Source: Sinorhizobium psoraleae (GTDB taxonomy: Bacteria > Pseudomonadota > Alphaproteobacteria > Rhizobiales > Rhizobiaceae). Taken from it: a stretch of 64,000 bases of DNA. This document shows, piece after piece, positions 6,963 to 15,854 of this stretch. The notes under the pieces are model-generated. The model did no database searches, was not told where the DNA came from, and saw only the letters and a program-made list of their open reading frames with translations. The stretch covers positions 734,889 to 798,888 of the forward strand of contig NZ_JABEKV010000004.1 of assembly GCF_013283645.1 (NCBI RefSeq), in the 5' to 3' direction. The position numbers and the translations under genes are program-made. The stretch's first letter is position 1. Each line of letters begins with the position of its first letter.

Positions 6963-8102
6963 ATGGCTGAAAATCCGGGAAAACCCCGATACTTCAAGGC
7001 GCCCATCTTCGCCGTGGCGCCCATGATCGACTGGACGGATCGTCACTACCGCTTCTTCGCGCGGCAGCTCTCGCGCCATGCGCTGCTCTATACGGAGATG
7101 ATCGTCGCCGACGCAATCCTGCGGGGCGATCGCGAGAAGCTGCTCGGCCATGACGCCTCGGAGAACCCGGTCGCCTTGCAGCTCGGCGGCAATGATCCCG
7201 CGAAGATGGCGGAGGCCGCGCGGATCGGCGAAGCTTTCGGCTACGACGAGATCAACATGAATGTCGGCTGTCCGTCCGACCGCGTGCAATCGGGCACCTT
7301 CGGCGCCTGCCTGATGCAGGAGCCGGCGCTCGTCGCCGAATGCGTCGCGGCGATGAAGGCGGCGGTCAGGATCCCCGTGACCGTCAAATGCCGAATCGGC
7401 GTCGACGACCAGAACCCGGAACTGGCGCTGCGCGACCTCGTCGCCCGCGCGAAGGATGCCGGCACGGATGCCGTCTGGGTGCATGCGCGCAAGGCCTGGC
7501 TGCAAGGCCTGAGCCCCAGGGAAAACCGCGAGGTCCCACCACTCGACTACGGCCTCGTGCATCGGCTGAAGGCGGAGCACCCGAATCTTTTCATAGGCCT
7601 CAACGGCGGTCTTCAGACACTGGATCAGGCGCTCTCGCATCTGGATCGTCGCCTGTTGCCGCCCGGCGCGGCCAACGCCCCAGCCCTCGAAGCCGAAGCT
7701 GGGCAAGCGCTGGACGGCGTCATGCTTGGCCGCGCCGCCTATCACGACAGTGGCCTCCTGACCGCTGCCGACGGTTATTTCGCCCATCCTCTGACAGGTG
7801 CCGCGCCGGACCCGATCGAGCCAGACACCTTCTCCGATCGCCACCATCGCCTGTCGCTCGATTTCTGGGCTGGCGTGCGCGACGCGATGGCGGACTACGC
7901 CGCTACCCATATTGCCAGCGGCGGCCGGCTGATCCACGTCACCCGGCACATGGTCGGCCTTTTCCAGGGCTGGCCCGGGGCCCGGCGCTACCGCCAGATC
8001 CTTTCCGCCGAAGCCACGCGCAAGGGCGCCGGTCCGGAGGTGATCCACGCCGCCTTCGACGCCGTGTTCGAGGCCGCGACCGCAAGGCAGGCGGCGGAGT
8101 AG
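6963..8102 (+). CDS. dusA: tRNA-dihydrouridine synthase DusA
   Basis: FMN enzyme that reduces uridines in the D-loop of tRNA, 379 aa. The TIM-barrel start FAVAPMIDWTDRHYRFF, the phosphate- and substrate-binding NMNVGCPSDRVQSG, and the catalytic cysteine in FGACLM are all present, followed by VTVKCRIGVDD and VWVHARKAWLQGLSP, the DusA-specific stretch. The start at 6963 (MAENPGKP) is preferred; an in-frame GTG at 6945 adds six residues and cannot be excluded. It is a single gene, followed by a dispersed inverted repeat (8144-8293). Confidence 0.93.
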   Translation: MAENPGKPRYFKAPIFAVAPMIDWTDRHYRFFARQLSRHALLYTEMIVADAILRGDREKLLGHDASENPVALQLGGNDPAKMAEAARIGEAFGYDEINMNVGCPSDRVQSGTFGACLMQEPALVAECVAAMKAAVRIPVTVKCRIGVDDQNPELALRDLVARAKDAGTDAVWVHARKAWLQGLSPRENREVPPLDYGLVHRLKAEHPNLFIGLNGGLQTLDQALSHLDRRLLPPGAANAPALEAEAGQALDGVMLGRAAYHDSGLLTAADGYFAHPLTGAAPDPIEPDTFSDRHHRLSLDFWAGVRDAMADYAATHIASGGRLIHVTRHMVGLFQGWPGARRYRQILSAEATRKGAGPEVIHAAFDAVFEAATARQAAE

Positions 8103-8143
8103 GGCGCGCCGGTCTCTTTTCGAGCCGACCTCTCCTCTCGTCT

Positions 8144-8293
8144 CTCATTCCTGTGCTCGTCATTCACAGCGCGTCCGCGCTGTGAATGACTCCGTTCATT
8201 GAAAGACGGATTCTCCCGGCGTTGCTCGCCTAAGTATCTCCCGCGCCCAAGGACTTGGGCGCACTGGATTCCTGTGACGAGCACAGGAATGAG
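8144..8293. repeat. Nested inverted-repeat element downstream of dusA
   Basis: Perfect 19-bp terminal inverted repeats (8144-8162 and 8275-8293, CTCATTCCTGTGCTCGTCA and complement) enclose about 112 bp. Just inside the left arm is a near-perfect 28-bp palindrome, 8161-8188 (CATTCACAGCGCG-TC-CGCGCTGTGAATG). Inside the right side is CGCCCAAGGACTTGGGCG. No transposase is present; it looks like a non-coding miniature or REP-like element. Similar sequences are common between genes in rhizobia, from memory. Confidence 0.75.
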
Positions 8294-8333
8294 GGAGCAC
8301 AGGGCGCGGTCGCGCCTCCGTAAGCGCACCCAA

Positions 8334-8365
8334 CAAAAAACGGCGCCTCTTGCGAAGCGCCGTTC
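8334..8365 (-). terminator. Rho-independent terminator of the cold-shock gene
   Basis: On the minus strand the arms GGCGC and GCGCC (loop TTCGCAAGAG) are followed by TTTTTT. It lies about 30 bp past the cold-shock stop codon. Confidence 0.85.
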
Positions 8366-8391
8366 TTCAAATTCCGTCGGAAACGTCCGGC

Positions 8392-8604
8392 TTAGAGAGC
8401 CTGGAGGTTGACGGCCTTCGGGCCCTTGCCCATGCGATCCGGCTCGGTGTCGAAGGCAACCTGCTGGCCGTCCTTCAGGGTTGCGAGGCCGGCGGCCTGA
8501 ACGGCGGAGATGTGGACGAATACGTCCTTCGCGCCGCCGTCCGGCGTGATGAAACCAAAGCCCTTGTCCTGGTTGAAGAATTTTACGATGCCCTTGGTGG
8601 CCAT
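8392..8604 (-). CDS. Cold-shock domain protein (CspA family)
   Basis: Single-domain nucleic-acid chaperone of 70 aa. The RNA-binding motifs RNP1 (KGFGFITP) and RNP2 (VFVHISAV) are present. It begins [11 protein letters not shown] and ends AVNLQAL, typical of rhizobial CspA paralogues, which are numerous, so no number is given. A strong terminator follows. The upstream region is long (500 bp to the next gene) and contains a hairpin at 8720-8740, in keeping with the long structured leaders known for csp mRNAs. Confidence 0.95.
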   Translation of the reverse strand: MATKGIVKFFNQDKGFGFITPDGGAKDVFVHISAVQAAGLATLKDGQQVAFDTEPDRMGKGPKAVNLQAL

Positions 8605-9108
8605 GGAAGAAGTCCTTTTCCTTCAGTCTGTCTTTTTTGCCGCAACCCAACGCTTCAATATCACGTATCGGCTGCTGCAGGTAGTGCCCGCGCCCCCGGA
8701 GGGATGCGAACGGGTCGTCTTCAGTGCTATCGGCACTGAAAGGCGTCGAGTGGTCACGATATCGGGGAAAAGACGTCTACGATGCCGCTTGCGGCAGTCC
8801 CGGCGAATGGCCGGGCTCAAACGAAAGTCCAGTCTCCGGGATTGAAAACGCCCGAACGGTTTAGAAGTGGCAGTATTCGCGAAAAAAGGCAAGGGGAGAG
8901 TTTCCGGCTGCCGCGACACCGGCCGCAACGCCTTGCCTGCCGCCGTTTACGTGGTTTCCCTCGAAGGCGCGTCGATGAGGAAATGTCGTGGATTGCCTCT
9001 TTCTGACCACATTTTCGTCCCGACGCTCGGCTGCAACCGCCATGGGCTTGCTGCGGCCGCAGCGAACCGGTAGGTCTGAACCGGAAGGAATACGCAGTTG
9101 ATGAACAG
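8605..9108. other. Divergent intergenic region with a leader hairpin
   Basis: 504 bp between the cold-shock gene (minus) and the J-domain gene (plus). The only clear structure is a perfect hairpin at 8720-8740 (TTCAGTGC-TATCG-GCACTGAA), 116-136 bp upstream of the cold-shock start. No convincing reading frame was seen. Confidence 0.5.
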
Positions 9109-9699
9109 GTGCCCCGCGTGATCGATCCCTATGTCCTCCTCGGAATTGAGCGCGACGCCGACGAGCGGGCGATCCGGACTGCCTACCGAAAGGCGGTGAA
9201 GACCGCGCATCCCGACCGCGGGGGCGATGCCGAGCAGTTCGGCAAGCTGCAGGCGGCCTATGACCTGCTCAAGGATCCGGTGCGGCGCAAGGTCTATGAC
9301 GACACCGGCTACGATCCGCAGCTAGCCGACCCCAAGGACCTCAAGGGCCTGATGATGCTCGAAACACTGGTCAACGATTTCATCCTCGACGAGCGCGAGC
9401 CCGGCAGCTTCGATCCCGTCGCGGCGATGCGGCGCAAACTCTCCGACGACATCGTCAAGAACCGCTTCCACATCCTCGAACTCGAACGCCACCGCTCGCG
9501 TGTGCGCAAGCATCTCGACCGCCTCGGCCGGCGGCCGGAGACCGACGTGCTCGGCTCGATGCTCCGCGCCCGCAGCCAGTCGATCGCCGAGGCGATCAAG
9601 AATGCCGAGGCGCAGATCGAGGCGATCGAGCAGGCATATCAGATGCTGGAGGGGTATTCGTATGAGCTGGAGGCGATCGAGGTGAAGGCGGCGGAGTAG
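9109..9699 (+). CDS. J-domain protein (DnaJ-like co-chaperone)
   Basis: Protein of 196 aa with an N-terminal J domain (residues about 5-65): YVLLGIERDADERAIRTAYR, the essential HPD tripeptide in KTAHPDRGGD, then FGKLQAAYDLLKDP. It has no G/F, zinc-finger or C-terminal client domain, so it is a type III J protein that would recruit DnaK to a specific task. The C-terminal half is helical and charged. It starts at a GTG (9109); the nearer ATG at 9101 gives only a 6-codon frame. A decayed copy of its residues about 70-124 occurs at 11044-11215. Confidence 0.85.
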   Translation: MPRVIDPYVLLGIERDADERAIRTAYRKAVKTAHPDRGGDAEQFGKLQAAYDLLKDPVRRKVYDDTGYDPQLADPKDLKGLMMLETLVNDFILDEREPGSFDPVAAMRRKLSDDIVKNRFHILELERHRSRVRKHLDRLGRRPETDVLGSMLRARSQSIAEAIKNAEAQIEAIEQAYQMLEGYSYELEAIEVKAAE

Positions 9700-10030
9700 G
9701 GCAGGGTCGTCTCGATTCAAACGCGGTAGAATCGTCCGTCTGGCTGCAGGAGCATGTTTCCGACCGCCGTTTCGTCTTGTGTCTTCGCGCAGTCGTTGCG
9801 TCGTTCGCTATGGCCCACTGCTTCAAGGCGGCCCTTCTTTTGATGAAATGCGATGCACGCTGGAGGGTGTGTTTCAAGACGGACAGCCGGGTGGTTACCG
9901 GACCAGGCCCGGCGTCAACTTCGGGACCCGCTCCAGCCGCTGCTTTTTTCGGAACGGTGATGAGCAAGTCGCGCCAGCCGTGATCGGCCGGCGCGACTTG
10001 CCTGTTCATCTGGCGTGGGCGTGGATCTCC
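9700..10030. other. Intergenic region with one strong hairpin
   Basis: 330 bp between the J-domain gene and the repeat protein, which converge here. It holds a 12-bp perfect inverted repeat (9964-9975 and 9990-10001, GCAAGTCGCGCC and complement) with an inner GCCG/CGGC stem. The hairpin lies about 30 bp past the stop of the minus-strand gene and has no T-run, so it may be a 3' stabiliser or a non-canonical terminator. No gene was seen. Confidence 0.5.
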
Positions 10031-10684
10031 CTAATCCTGATCGTCGGCGTCGCCGTCACCGCCGCCATTGCCGGGATCACGGTCACCGTCGTCCGGATCA
10101 TCGTCGCCGTTGCCGGGGTCACGGTCATCGTCGTCCGGATCATCGTCGCCGTTGTCGGGATCGCCGCCGCCGTTGTCGGGATCATCGTCGCCGTTGTCGG
10201 GATCGCCGCCGCCGTTGTCGGGATCATCGTCGTCGTCGCCGGGATCATCGCCGCCGCCGGGACCGCCGCCACCGCCACCGGGACCGCCACCGCCGCCGCC
10301 GGGACCGCCACCGCCGCCACCGGGACCGCCACCACCGCCGCCGGGACCACCGCCGCCGCCGCCGGGACCACCGCCACCGCCGCCGGAGCCGCCGCCACCA
10401 TCTCTATCGAAGCCTTCGGTGGAGGTCGTGGAGAAGGGGTTCCCAATAGCCGCCGTGGATAACGGCGGACATTGGTTGATTTGGTCGGTCGTCAGGATAT
10501 CGGCTCTGTTCCGAGCCACGCAGCAGGCCTCGTAGTTCGCCTCTGTCAGGGGACTGCACTGATCAGCCGTGAGTATCGGCCCCTCGAGGGCTTGGGCGCG
10601 TGCGGTACCCGTTGCCGGTATTAAAAAACCGACCGACATCAGGGCCAGGCCGGTGCTCTTTAAAAGTACATCTCGGGTTTTCAT
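10031..10684 (-). CDS. Secreted Gly/Pro- and Asp-rich repeat protein
   Basis: Unrecognised secreted protein of 217 aa. The signal peptide (MKTRDVLLK...GTARA, cleavage before QALEG) is followed by a short cysteine-containing head with four Cys (DQCSPL, EACCVA, NQCPPL). A tract of GGGGGGP units follows (about six copies, residues about 95-145), then a tail of DPDNGGG/DPDNGDD/DPDDGD units. The Asp-rich repeats could bind calcium, but no RTX nonapeptide is present. The start has a GGGAGAG site, and a weaker RpoE2-like promoter lies upstream. The DNA repeats should be prone to length variation. Confidence 0.75.
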   Translation of the reverse strand: MKTRDVLLKSTGLALMSVGFLIPATGTARAQALEGPILTADQCSPLTEANYEACCVARNRADILTTDQINQCPPLSTAAIGNPFSTTSTEGFDRDGGGGSGGGGGGPGGGGGGPGGGGGGPGGGGGGPGGGGGGPGGGGGGPGGGDDPGDDDDDPDNGGGDPDNGDDDPDNGGGDPDNGDDDPDDDDRDPGNGDDDPDDGDRDPGNGGGDGDADDQD

Positions 10685-10713
10685 GTTTCTCTCCCTAATT
10701 TAGTGAGCACTTA

Positions 10714-10738
10714 AATTCGCAACTCGCGGGAATGTTCC
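10714..10738 (-). promoter_or_regulatory. Weak RpoE2-like promoter upstream of the repeat protein gene
   Basis: Minus strand GGAAC (10738-10734), 18 bp, TT (10715-10714). It fits the basic spacing but lacks the CGTT extension. It is about 30 bp upstream of the start codon. Confidence 0.4.
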
Positions 10739-11043
10739 CTAAAAAATCAGGGGTTTTCGGAAACTCATGGCTGCGCGTCACTACCGGAGGTTTTCAGATG
10801 AATGAGAAGATCGCGTGCGCATGATCGCGCGTTTCTCACCCATGAACCGCGACGTGCTCGTCGATTCGAGATCGTCCGTGTTGCAGGCACAACATGGGGC
10901 CCTCGGTGCGGAACCGTGCCGGGGCAAGTGTTTTTGGAAGTAAGTTACAGATGTTCTCCCTCTTCCAGCGGGAGATGCCCGGATGGGACAGAGGAGGCGG
11001 CTCCGATTATCGGCGGCGCAGCGTTCATGCCGGCCGCCGCTCA

Positions 11044-11393
11044 CGACCGCAGCTCGCCGACCCAAGAATCTTAAGGGTGTGATGCTGCTTGAGACGCTGG
11101 TCGACGACTTCATCCTCGACGAGCGCGGGTCCGGCAACTTCGATCCCGTCGCAGCGATGTGGCGCAAACTCTCCGACAATATCGCCAGGAACCGCCTCCA
11201 TATCCGCGAAGATTATGCGCGGGCGTCGTTTGAGTTTAACAGGGCCAAGGAACAGAAAGAGGTTGCTGCTTCTTGTGCATACCGACTTTATCTTGACGAC
11301 TCTGAAAGGCTTGCAAGCATGGAAGTACTTGATCCACCCACGTTGCTCCCCCTCATCGAGGAAGCGCTGGGAGCAGCGGCGGCCTTGCAGTAG
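11044..11393 (+). pseudogene. Truncated, frameshifted copy of the J-domain gene's central segment
   Basis: From about 11044 the DNA parallels 9317-9480 of the nearby J-domain gene: PQLADP, then LETLVDDFILDERGSGNFDP and VAAMWRKLSDNIARNR match that gene's PQLADPKDLKGLMMLETL and following residues. One base is missing in GACCCAAG compared with GACCCCAAG, which breaks the frame just after PQLADP. The J domain is absent and the similarity stops near 11215; the remaining frame to the TAG at 11393 is unrelated (YARASFEFNRAKEQKE...). It is most simply a local partial duplication that has decayed. Confidence 0.7.
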
Positions 11394-11497
11394 TCTGCTC
11401 TTGATACCTTTGGCGCTGTCGACGGGGTGATCGTGTACGTACAGCCGACGCGCGTTTGCGGTAGATGCCTCGGGCTAAGGGGGAGTTGTTACTGTTA

Positions 11498-14400
11498 CTA
11501 ACTTCCCGGCCGCCCCGTTTTCCCTTTCGTCCGCCCCTTGCGTCGCTTCTCCTCCGCCGGATCCTCATAGGACCCCACACCCGGCTTCGCCCGGACCAGC
11601 GGCTTCTCCGGCACCTTCCCGGCCACCGGCTTTTCCGTCCGTCCAACGGTCATCTCGTCGAGCGTATTCTTGCGGAACAGCGATTGCTCGCGACCGGATT
11701 TGGCAGCGGGGACGGCCACGTCGCGGCCCATTTCGTCGAGGTCGGGTTTGCGGAAGAGGGGGCGTTCGGTGTCGGTGCCCGGGCCCATGTTGTCTAGCGA
11801 GGGTTTGGCGAAGTAGCTCCCGGATGCTTCGTCGGTGGTTGACGGGGCGGTACCCCCCTCTGTCCTGCCGGACATCTCCCCCACAGGGGGGGAGATTGCG
11901 CTGGGAGCGCCCTTGCTGCCTCGCTTGCCGCTCTCCTGCGACCTGGCCTCTTCTTTTGGTTTCCCTGTCGCGCCTTCGGCGCTCCGGGCCTCTTCCCGTG
12001 CCATCGGGTCGTCGAGGGCGGCTAGTTCCGCCGCCTTGAGGCGCTTGATCTCGTCGCGGAGGCGGGCGGCGGTTTCGAAGTCGAGGTCGGCGGCGGCGTC
12101 GCGCATCTGTTTTTCGAGGGCGTTGAGATGCGCCTGGAGGTTGTTGCCGACGAGGTGGCCGCCATCGGCAAAGCCCTTGCCGGAGATGCCGGAAATGTCG
12201 GCGCGGACGTGGTCGCGCTCGTAGACCGAATCGAGGATGTCGGAGATCTTCGCCTTCACCGATTCCGGCGTGATGCCATGTTCGAGGTTGTAGGCCATCT
12301 GCTTTTCGCGGCGGCGGGCGGTTTCCTCCATCGCGCGGCTCATGGAGCCGGTGATGGTGTCGGCATAGAGGATGACCTTGCCGTCGACGTTACGGGCGGC
12401 GCGGCCGATCGTCTGGATGAGCGAGGTTTCCGAACGCAGGAAACCTTCCTTGTCGGCATCGAGGATGGCGACGAAGCCGCATTCGGGGATGTCCAGGCCC
12501 TCGCGCAGGAGGTTGATGCCGACCAGCACGTCGAAGGCGCCGAGGCGCAGGTCGCGAATGATCTCGATGCGCTCCAGCGTGTCGATGTCGGAGTGCATGT
12601 AGCGCACCCGCACGCCCTGCTCATGCAGGTATTCGGTGAGGTCCTCGGCCATGCGCTTGGTGAGCACCGTGACGAGCGTGCGGTAGCCGGCGGCGGCGGT
12701 CTCGCGGATTTCTCCCAGCACGTCGTCGACCTGCGTCTTGGCCGAGCGCACTTCGACCGGCGGGTCGATAAGGCCGGTCGGGCGGATCACCTGTTCGGCG
12801 AAGACGCCGCCGGACTGTTCCATCTCCCAGCCGCCGGGGGTGGCCGAAACCGCGATCGTGTCGGGGCGCATTGCGTCCCATTCCTCGAAGCGCAGCGGCC
12901 GGTTGTCCATGCATGAGGGCAGGCGGAAGCCGTATTCGGCGAGCGTCGCCTTGCGGCGGAAGTCGCCGCGATACATGCCGCCGATCTGCGGAATGGTGAC
13001 GTGGCTCTCGTCGATGAAGATCAGCGCGTTATCAGGAATATATTCGAACAGCGTCGGCGGCGGCTCGCCCGGCTTGCGGCCGGTCAGGTAGCGCGAATAG
13101 TTCTCGATGCCCTGGCAGGAGCCGGTGGCTTCCAGCATTTCGACGTCGTAGCGGGTGCGCTGCTCCAGCCGCTGCGCCTCCAGCAGCCGACCGGCGCGCT
13201 CCAGCTCGGCGAGGCGCTGCGTCAGCTCGTCCTTGATCGCCTTGATGGCGGCGTTCAGCGTCGGCCGCGGCGTCACATAGTGCGAGTTGGCGTAGATCTT
13301 CACCGACTTCAGGTCGCCGGTCTTCTGGCCGGTCAGCGGGTCGAACTCGGTGATCGCGTCGATCTCGTCGCCGAACATGGAGATGCGCCATGCGGCATCC
13401 TCCAGGTGGGCGGGGAAGATCTCGATCGTGTCGCCGCGGACGCGGAAGGAGCCGCGCTGGAAATCCATGTCGCGGCGCTTGTATTGCTGCGCCACCAGGT
13501 CGGCCAATAGTTGCCGCTGGTCGAGCCGGTCGCCGACATTCATCTGGAAGGTCATGGCCGTATAGGTCTCGACCGAGCCGATACCGTAGATGCAGGAGAC
13601 GGAGGCGACGATGATCACGTCGTCGCGCTCGAGCAGCGAGCGCGTCGCCGAGTGGCGCATGCGGTCGATCTGCTCGTTGATCGAGGATTCCTTCTCGATA
13701 TAGGTGTCCGAGCGCGGCACATAGGCTTCCGGCTGGTAGTAGTCGTAGTAGGAGACGAAATACTCGACCGCGTTGTCGGGGAAGAAGTTCTTGAACTCGG
13801 AATAGAGCTGGGCGGCGAGCGTCTTGTTCGGCGCAAGGATGACCGCCGGGCGTTGCGTCGCCTCGATCACCTTGGCCATGGTGAAAGTCTTGCCCGAGCC
13901 GGTGACGCCAAGCAGCACCTGATTGCGCTCGCCGGAGGTGAGGCCGTCGACGAGGTCGGCGATCGCCGTCGGCTGGTCGCCCGCGGGCTCGTAGTCCGAT
14001 TGCATGCGGATGGCGATGCCGCCTTCGGACTTTTCCGGCCGGGCAGGGCGGTGCGGCGTCCAGAGCTTGCCGTCCTTGAACAGCGGGTTCCCGCTCTCGA
14101 TCAGCTTGGAGAGCGCCTCGACGGTGGCGGTGACGCCGGAGCCTGCGGTCAACTTGTCGGCATCCTCCAGCGCGACATCGAGGCCGGCAACCGGATTGAG
14201 CCCGGCGGCGGCGCGCGTCTTCGGGTCGGTCGATCCGCCCATGGACGTGCCGCGGGCGGTCTTTCCGCTCACCGTTTTTCCGCTCACGCTGTCGGCGCGT
14301 TGCGCCTTCGCTCCGCGAGGGCCTCGCGTCAGCTCGGACGCCCGTTCGGGCTCGCGGCCTTCGGCCGATTCCTTCTTGGTAGCTGCCGCTTTGGACGCGG

Positions 14401-14611
14401 CAATTTCCACCTTTTTGCGATGCTTACCCGCCTTGGAGGCAACCTCGCGCTGGCTTTCGAAGGCGCTTGCTTCCGCCTCCGCCTCGAGCTGTTTCACCCA
14501 GTCGGAAACATTGCCTGACAGCGGCGTGCCGGAAAGCGGCGCCTGCGGGGCTTCTTCGAAACCGCTGGGTGCCGGCGGCTTCTTTCGGGGATCTTTCGGG
14601 GAATTTGCCAT
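11498..14611 (-). CDS. uvrB: Excinuclease ABC subunit UvrB with long N- and C-terminal extensions
   Basis: DNA helicase-like damage-loading subunit of nucleotide excision repair. The conserved core runs from about residue 204 ([14 protein letters not shown]): Walker A GVTGSGKT, the beta-hairpin region [12 protein letters not shown], the DESH box [11 protein letters not shown], helicase motifs [15 protein letters not shown] and QTIGRAARN, and a UVR domain ([21 protein letters not shown]). Total length is 1037 aa against about 670 in E. coli. Some 200 residues are added in front (Lys/Ala/Glu-rich) and about 167 behind. The tail repeats FxKxxLDxM three times. Both tails carry in-frame palindromic repeat DNA. 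The start at 14611 ([11 protein letters not shown]) was chosen; further upstream the frame loses protein-like character. Confidence 0.95.
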   Translation of the reverse strand: MANSPKDPRKKPPAPSGFEEAPQAPLSGTPLSGNVSDWVKQLEAEAEASAFESQREVASKAGKHRKKVEIAASKAAATKKESAEGREPERASELTRGPRGAKAQRADSVSGKTVSGKTARGTSMGGSTDPKTRAAAGLNPVAGLDVALEDADKLTAGSGVTATVEALSKLIESGNPLFKDGKLWTPHRPARPEKSEGGIAIRMQSDYEPAGDQPTAIADLVDGLTSGERNQVLLGVTGSGKTFTMAKVIEATQRPAVILAPNKTLAAQLYSEFKNFFPDNAVEYFVSYYDYYQPEAYVPRSDTYIEKESSINEQIDRMRHSATRSLLERDDVIIVASVSCIYGIGSVETYTAMTFQMNVGDRLDQRQLLADLVAQQYKRRDMDFQRGSFRVRGDTIEIFPAHLEDAAWRISMFGDEIDAITEFDPLTGQKTGDLKSVKIYANSHYVTPRPTLNAAIKAIKDELTQRLAELERAGRLLEAQRLEQRTRYDVEMLEATGSCQGIENYSRYLTGRKPGEPPPTLFEYIPDNALIFIDESHVTIPQIGGMYRGDFRRKATLAEYGFRLPSCMDNRPLRFEEWDAMRPDTIAVSATPGGWEMEQSGGVFAEQVIRPTGLIDPPVEVRSAKTQVDDVLGEIRETAAAGYRTLVTVLTKRMAEDLTEYLHEQGVRVRYMHSDIDTLERIEIIRDLRLGAFDVLVGINLLREGLDIPECGFVAILDADKEGFLRSETSLIQTIGRAARNVDGKVILYADTITGSMSRAMEETARRREKQMAYNLEHGITPESVKAKISDILDSVYERDHVRADISGISGKGFADGGHLVGNNLQAHLNALEKQMRDAAADLDFETAARLRDEIKRLKAAELAALDDPMAREEARSAEGATGKPKEEARSQESGKRGSKGAPSAISPPVGEMSGRTEGGTAPSTTDEASGSYFAKPSLDNMGPGTDTERPLFRKPDLDEMGRDVAVPAAKSGREQSLFRKNTLDEMTVGRTEKPVAGKVPEKPLVRAKPGVGSYEDPAEEKRRKGRTKGKTGRPGS
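11849..11912. repeat. Palindromic repeat carried in frame within uvrB C-terminal tail
   Basis: Contains the 9-bp stem ATCTCCCCC-ACAGG-GGGGGAGAT (11874-11896) and translates in the uvrB frame to [17 protein letters not shown], a peptide I associate with a dispersed rhizobial intergenic repeat. The frame is preserved through it. Confidence 0.6.
14229..14370. repeat. Cluster of small palindromes and a direct repeat inside uvrB 5' coding region
   Basis: Palindromes GCGAGG-G-CCTCGC (14315-14327), CCCGTTCGGG (14341-14350) and CGGCCTTCGGCCG (14356-14368), plus a 15-bp direct repeat encoding SGKT twice. It is translated within the N-terminal extension of UvrB as a low-complexity Arg/Gly/Ser stretch and looks like inserted repeat DNA. 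Confidence 0.5.
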
Positions 14612-14778
14612 GGCCGGAATATGGACAGAGTCAGGTCGAAAGAAAAGGGGGAGTGAGTACAAAAGGGAAACGAAGCAGGTGTTTTTCCGGTGGCTTTGGT
14701 GGCCGCCGCATGCACGCGGCGATTGCGCCGCCACATGGGCTGTGCAAGATCGCTCGGGATCGGTTTCTGGAGGCAAGG

Positions 14779-15777
14779 GTGGAAACAACGCAGGAAAACA
14801 CGGCCAGAACTGCTTTCGACGAAATCGCCCTGGCGCCGAGCGGCGAAACCCTGGCGAATGTCCGCGCCGCGGTGGAAGAATACAATGCCGCGAGGCTGCT
14901 TCACCAGGAGAAAGCGCGTCGGCGAAAATGGGGGATGCTTGGTCTTTACGCGGTGGCTTGTGCGACGGCGTTCTTTTCGCTCGATGAGCAGATCGCGGAG
15001 CAATACTTTGGCTTGATCTGCGTAACGGTGGTGATCGGGGGATTTGGCGTTCTGGCTTGGGCGCAGCATCCGGTGAGAAGGGCACGGCAGGCCTTGCGCG
15101 ATCGAATTCTGCCGCAGGTCTTCGGGTTTGTGGGCGCCGTCGAGTATAGCCACGGTGTAAGGCCGCCGTTTTCACATGCCTTCGACAGCCTGAAGCTCGC
15201 GCTTTACGACAGCGATGATTACGGCGACATTATCACTGGCGTCTACGAGGGTACGAATTTTGCTGTTGCCGAGTTGAGCCTCCGCCACGGCAAGACGCCC
15301 GTTTTCCGTGGTGTCCTGTTGTGCGTGCATTTGAGCAAGGCCTTCCCCGGCCGGCTGATTGGAATCGAGCGTCCAAGCCTGCCGGAGCGTTTCGTCCGGG
15401 TCTTTACACTTGATCATTGGACCGTTGTACCGAGCGGCAGCCCCGAGCGTGACGGCACGCATGAATTTCGCTCCGACAACCCGGCAGCGGCCAAAGCAGT
15501 GCTGCGCGGGTCCCTGCTGAAGGCGCTGCAGCACCTTTCCGAGACGTGGCCGGCCGGTACCGTCCGCTTGGGGCTCGCGAGCAATGATTGCTTCCTGCTC
15601 ATTCCGACGAAACACGACTTCTTCGAATTGCCTGACATCGGAGAGCAGATCGACTGTGAGCAGCATGTACTGCGAATGATCCGCGAACTTCTCGTACTGC
15701 TCGCGACCGCGAAACTCGCAGGCCAGATTGGTTGGGATGAGCTTTTACCCGGGGAGACCCTGGAAAGTGCGGATTGA
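14779..15777 (+). CDS. DUF3137 membrane protein
   Basis: Protein of 332 aa. Two adjacent hydrophobic helices near residues 55-105 ([36 protein letters not shown]) are followed by a soluble domain with the DUF3137 signature [15 protein letters not shown], then [18 protein letters not shown]. Function is unknown. The GTG start at 14779 (METTQENT) has a GGAGG site 6 bp away; longer upstream frames overlap the start of uvrB on the other strand and read as low-complexity. It is divergent from uvrB. Confidence 0.78.
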   Translation: METTQENTARTAFDEIALAPSGETLANVRAAVEEYNAARLLHQEKARRRKWGMLGLYAVACATAFFSLDEQIAEQYFGLICVTVVIGGFGVLAWAQHPVRRARQALRDRILPQVFGFVGAVEYSHGVRPPFSHAFDSLKLALYDSDDYGDIITGVYEGTNFAVAELSLRHGKTPVFRGVLLCVHLSKAFPGRLIGIERPSLPERFVRVFTLDHWTVVPSGSPERDGTHEFRSDNPAAAKAVLRGSLLKALQHLSETWPAGTVRLGLASNDCFLLIPTKHDFFELPDIGEQIDCEQHVLRMIRELLVLLATAKLAGQIGWDELLPGETLESAD

Positions 15778-15854
15778 GCACGGTGAGCCGCTTGCGGTGG
15801 CGATCTCGATCGGCTCATTCTCGGGCAAATGATTCGCGCTCTCCCGAGGTTTTC

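Noticed and set aside
10015-10535. Long open frames on the plus strand opposite the Gly/Asp repeat gene (Arg-, Pro- or Val-rich products)
   Set aside because: They are shadows of repetitive GC-rich codons; only the minus-strand frame has a signal peptide and ribosome binding site.
10910-10934. GGAAC-N18-TT before the J-domain gene fragment, resembling an RpoE2 promoter
   Set aside because: The -10 side is only a T-run (TTTTT) without the CG extension and it leads into a pseudogene; spacing match could be chance.
10781-11082. Open frames flanking the J-domain gene fragment as a new gene
   Set aside because: Only the segment similar to the J-domain gene has coding character; frames on either side are unrelated and lack good starts.
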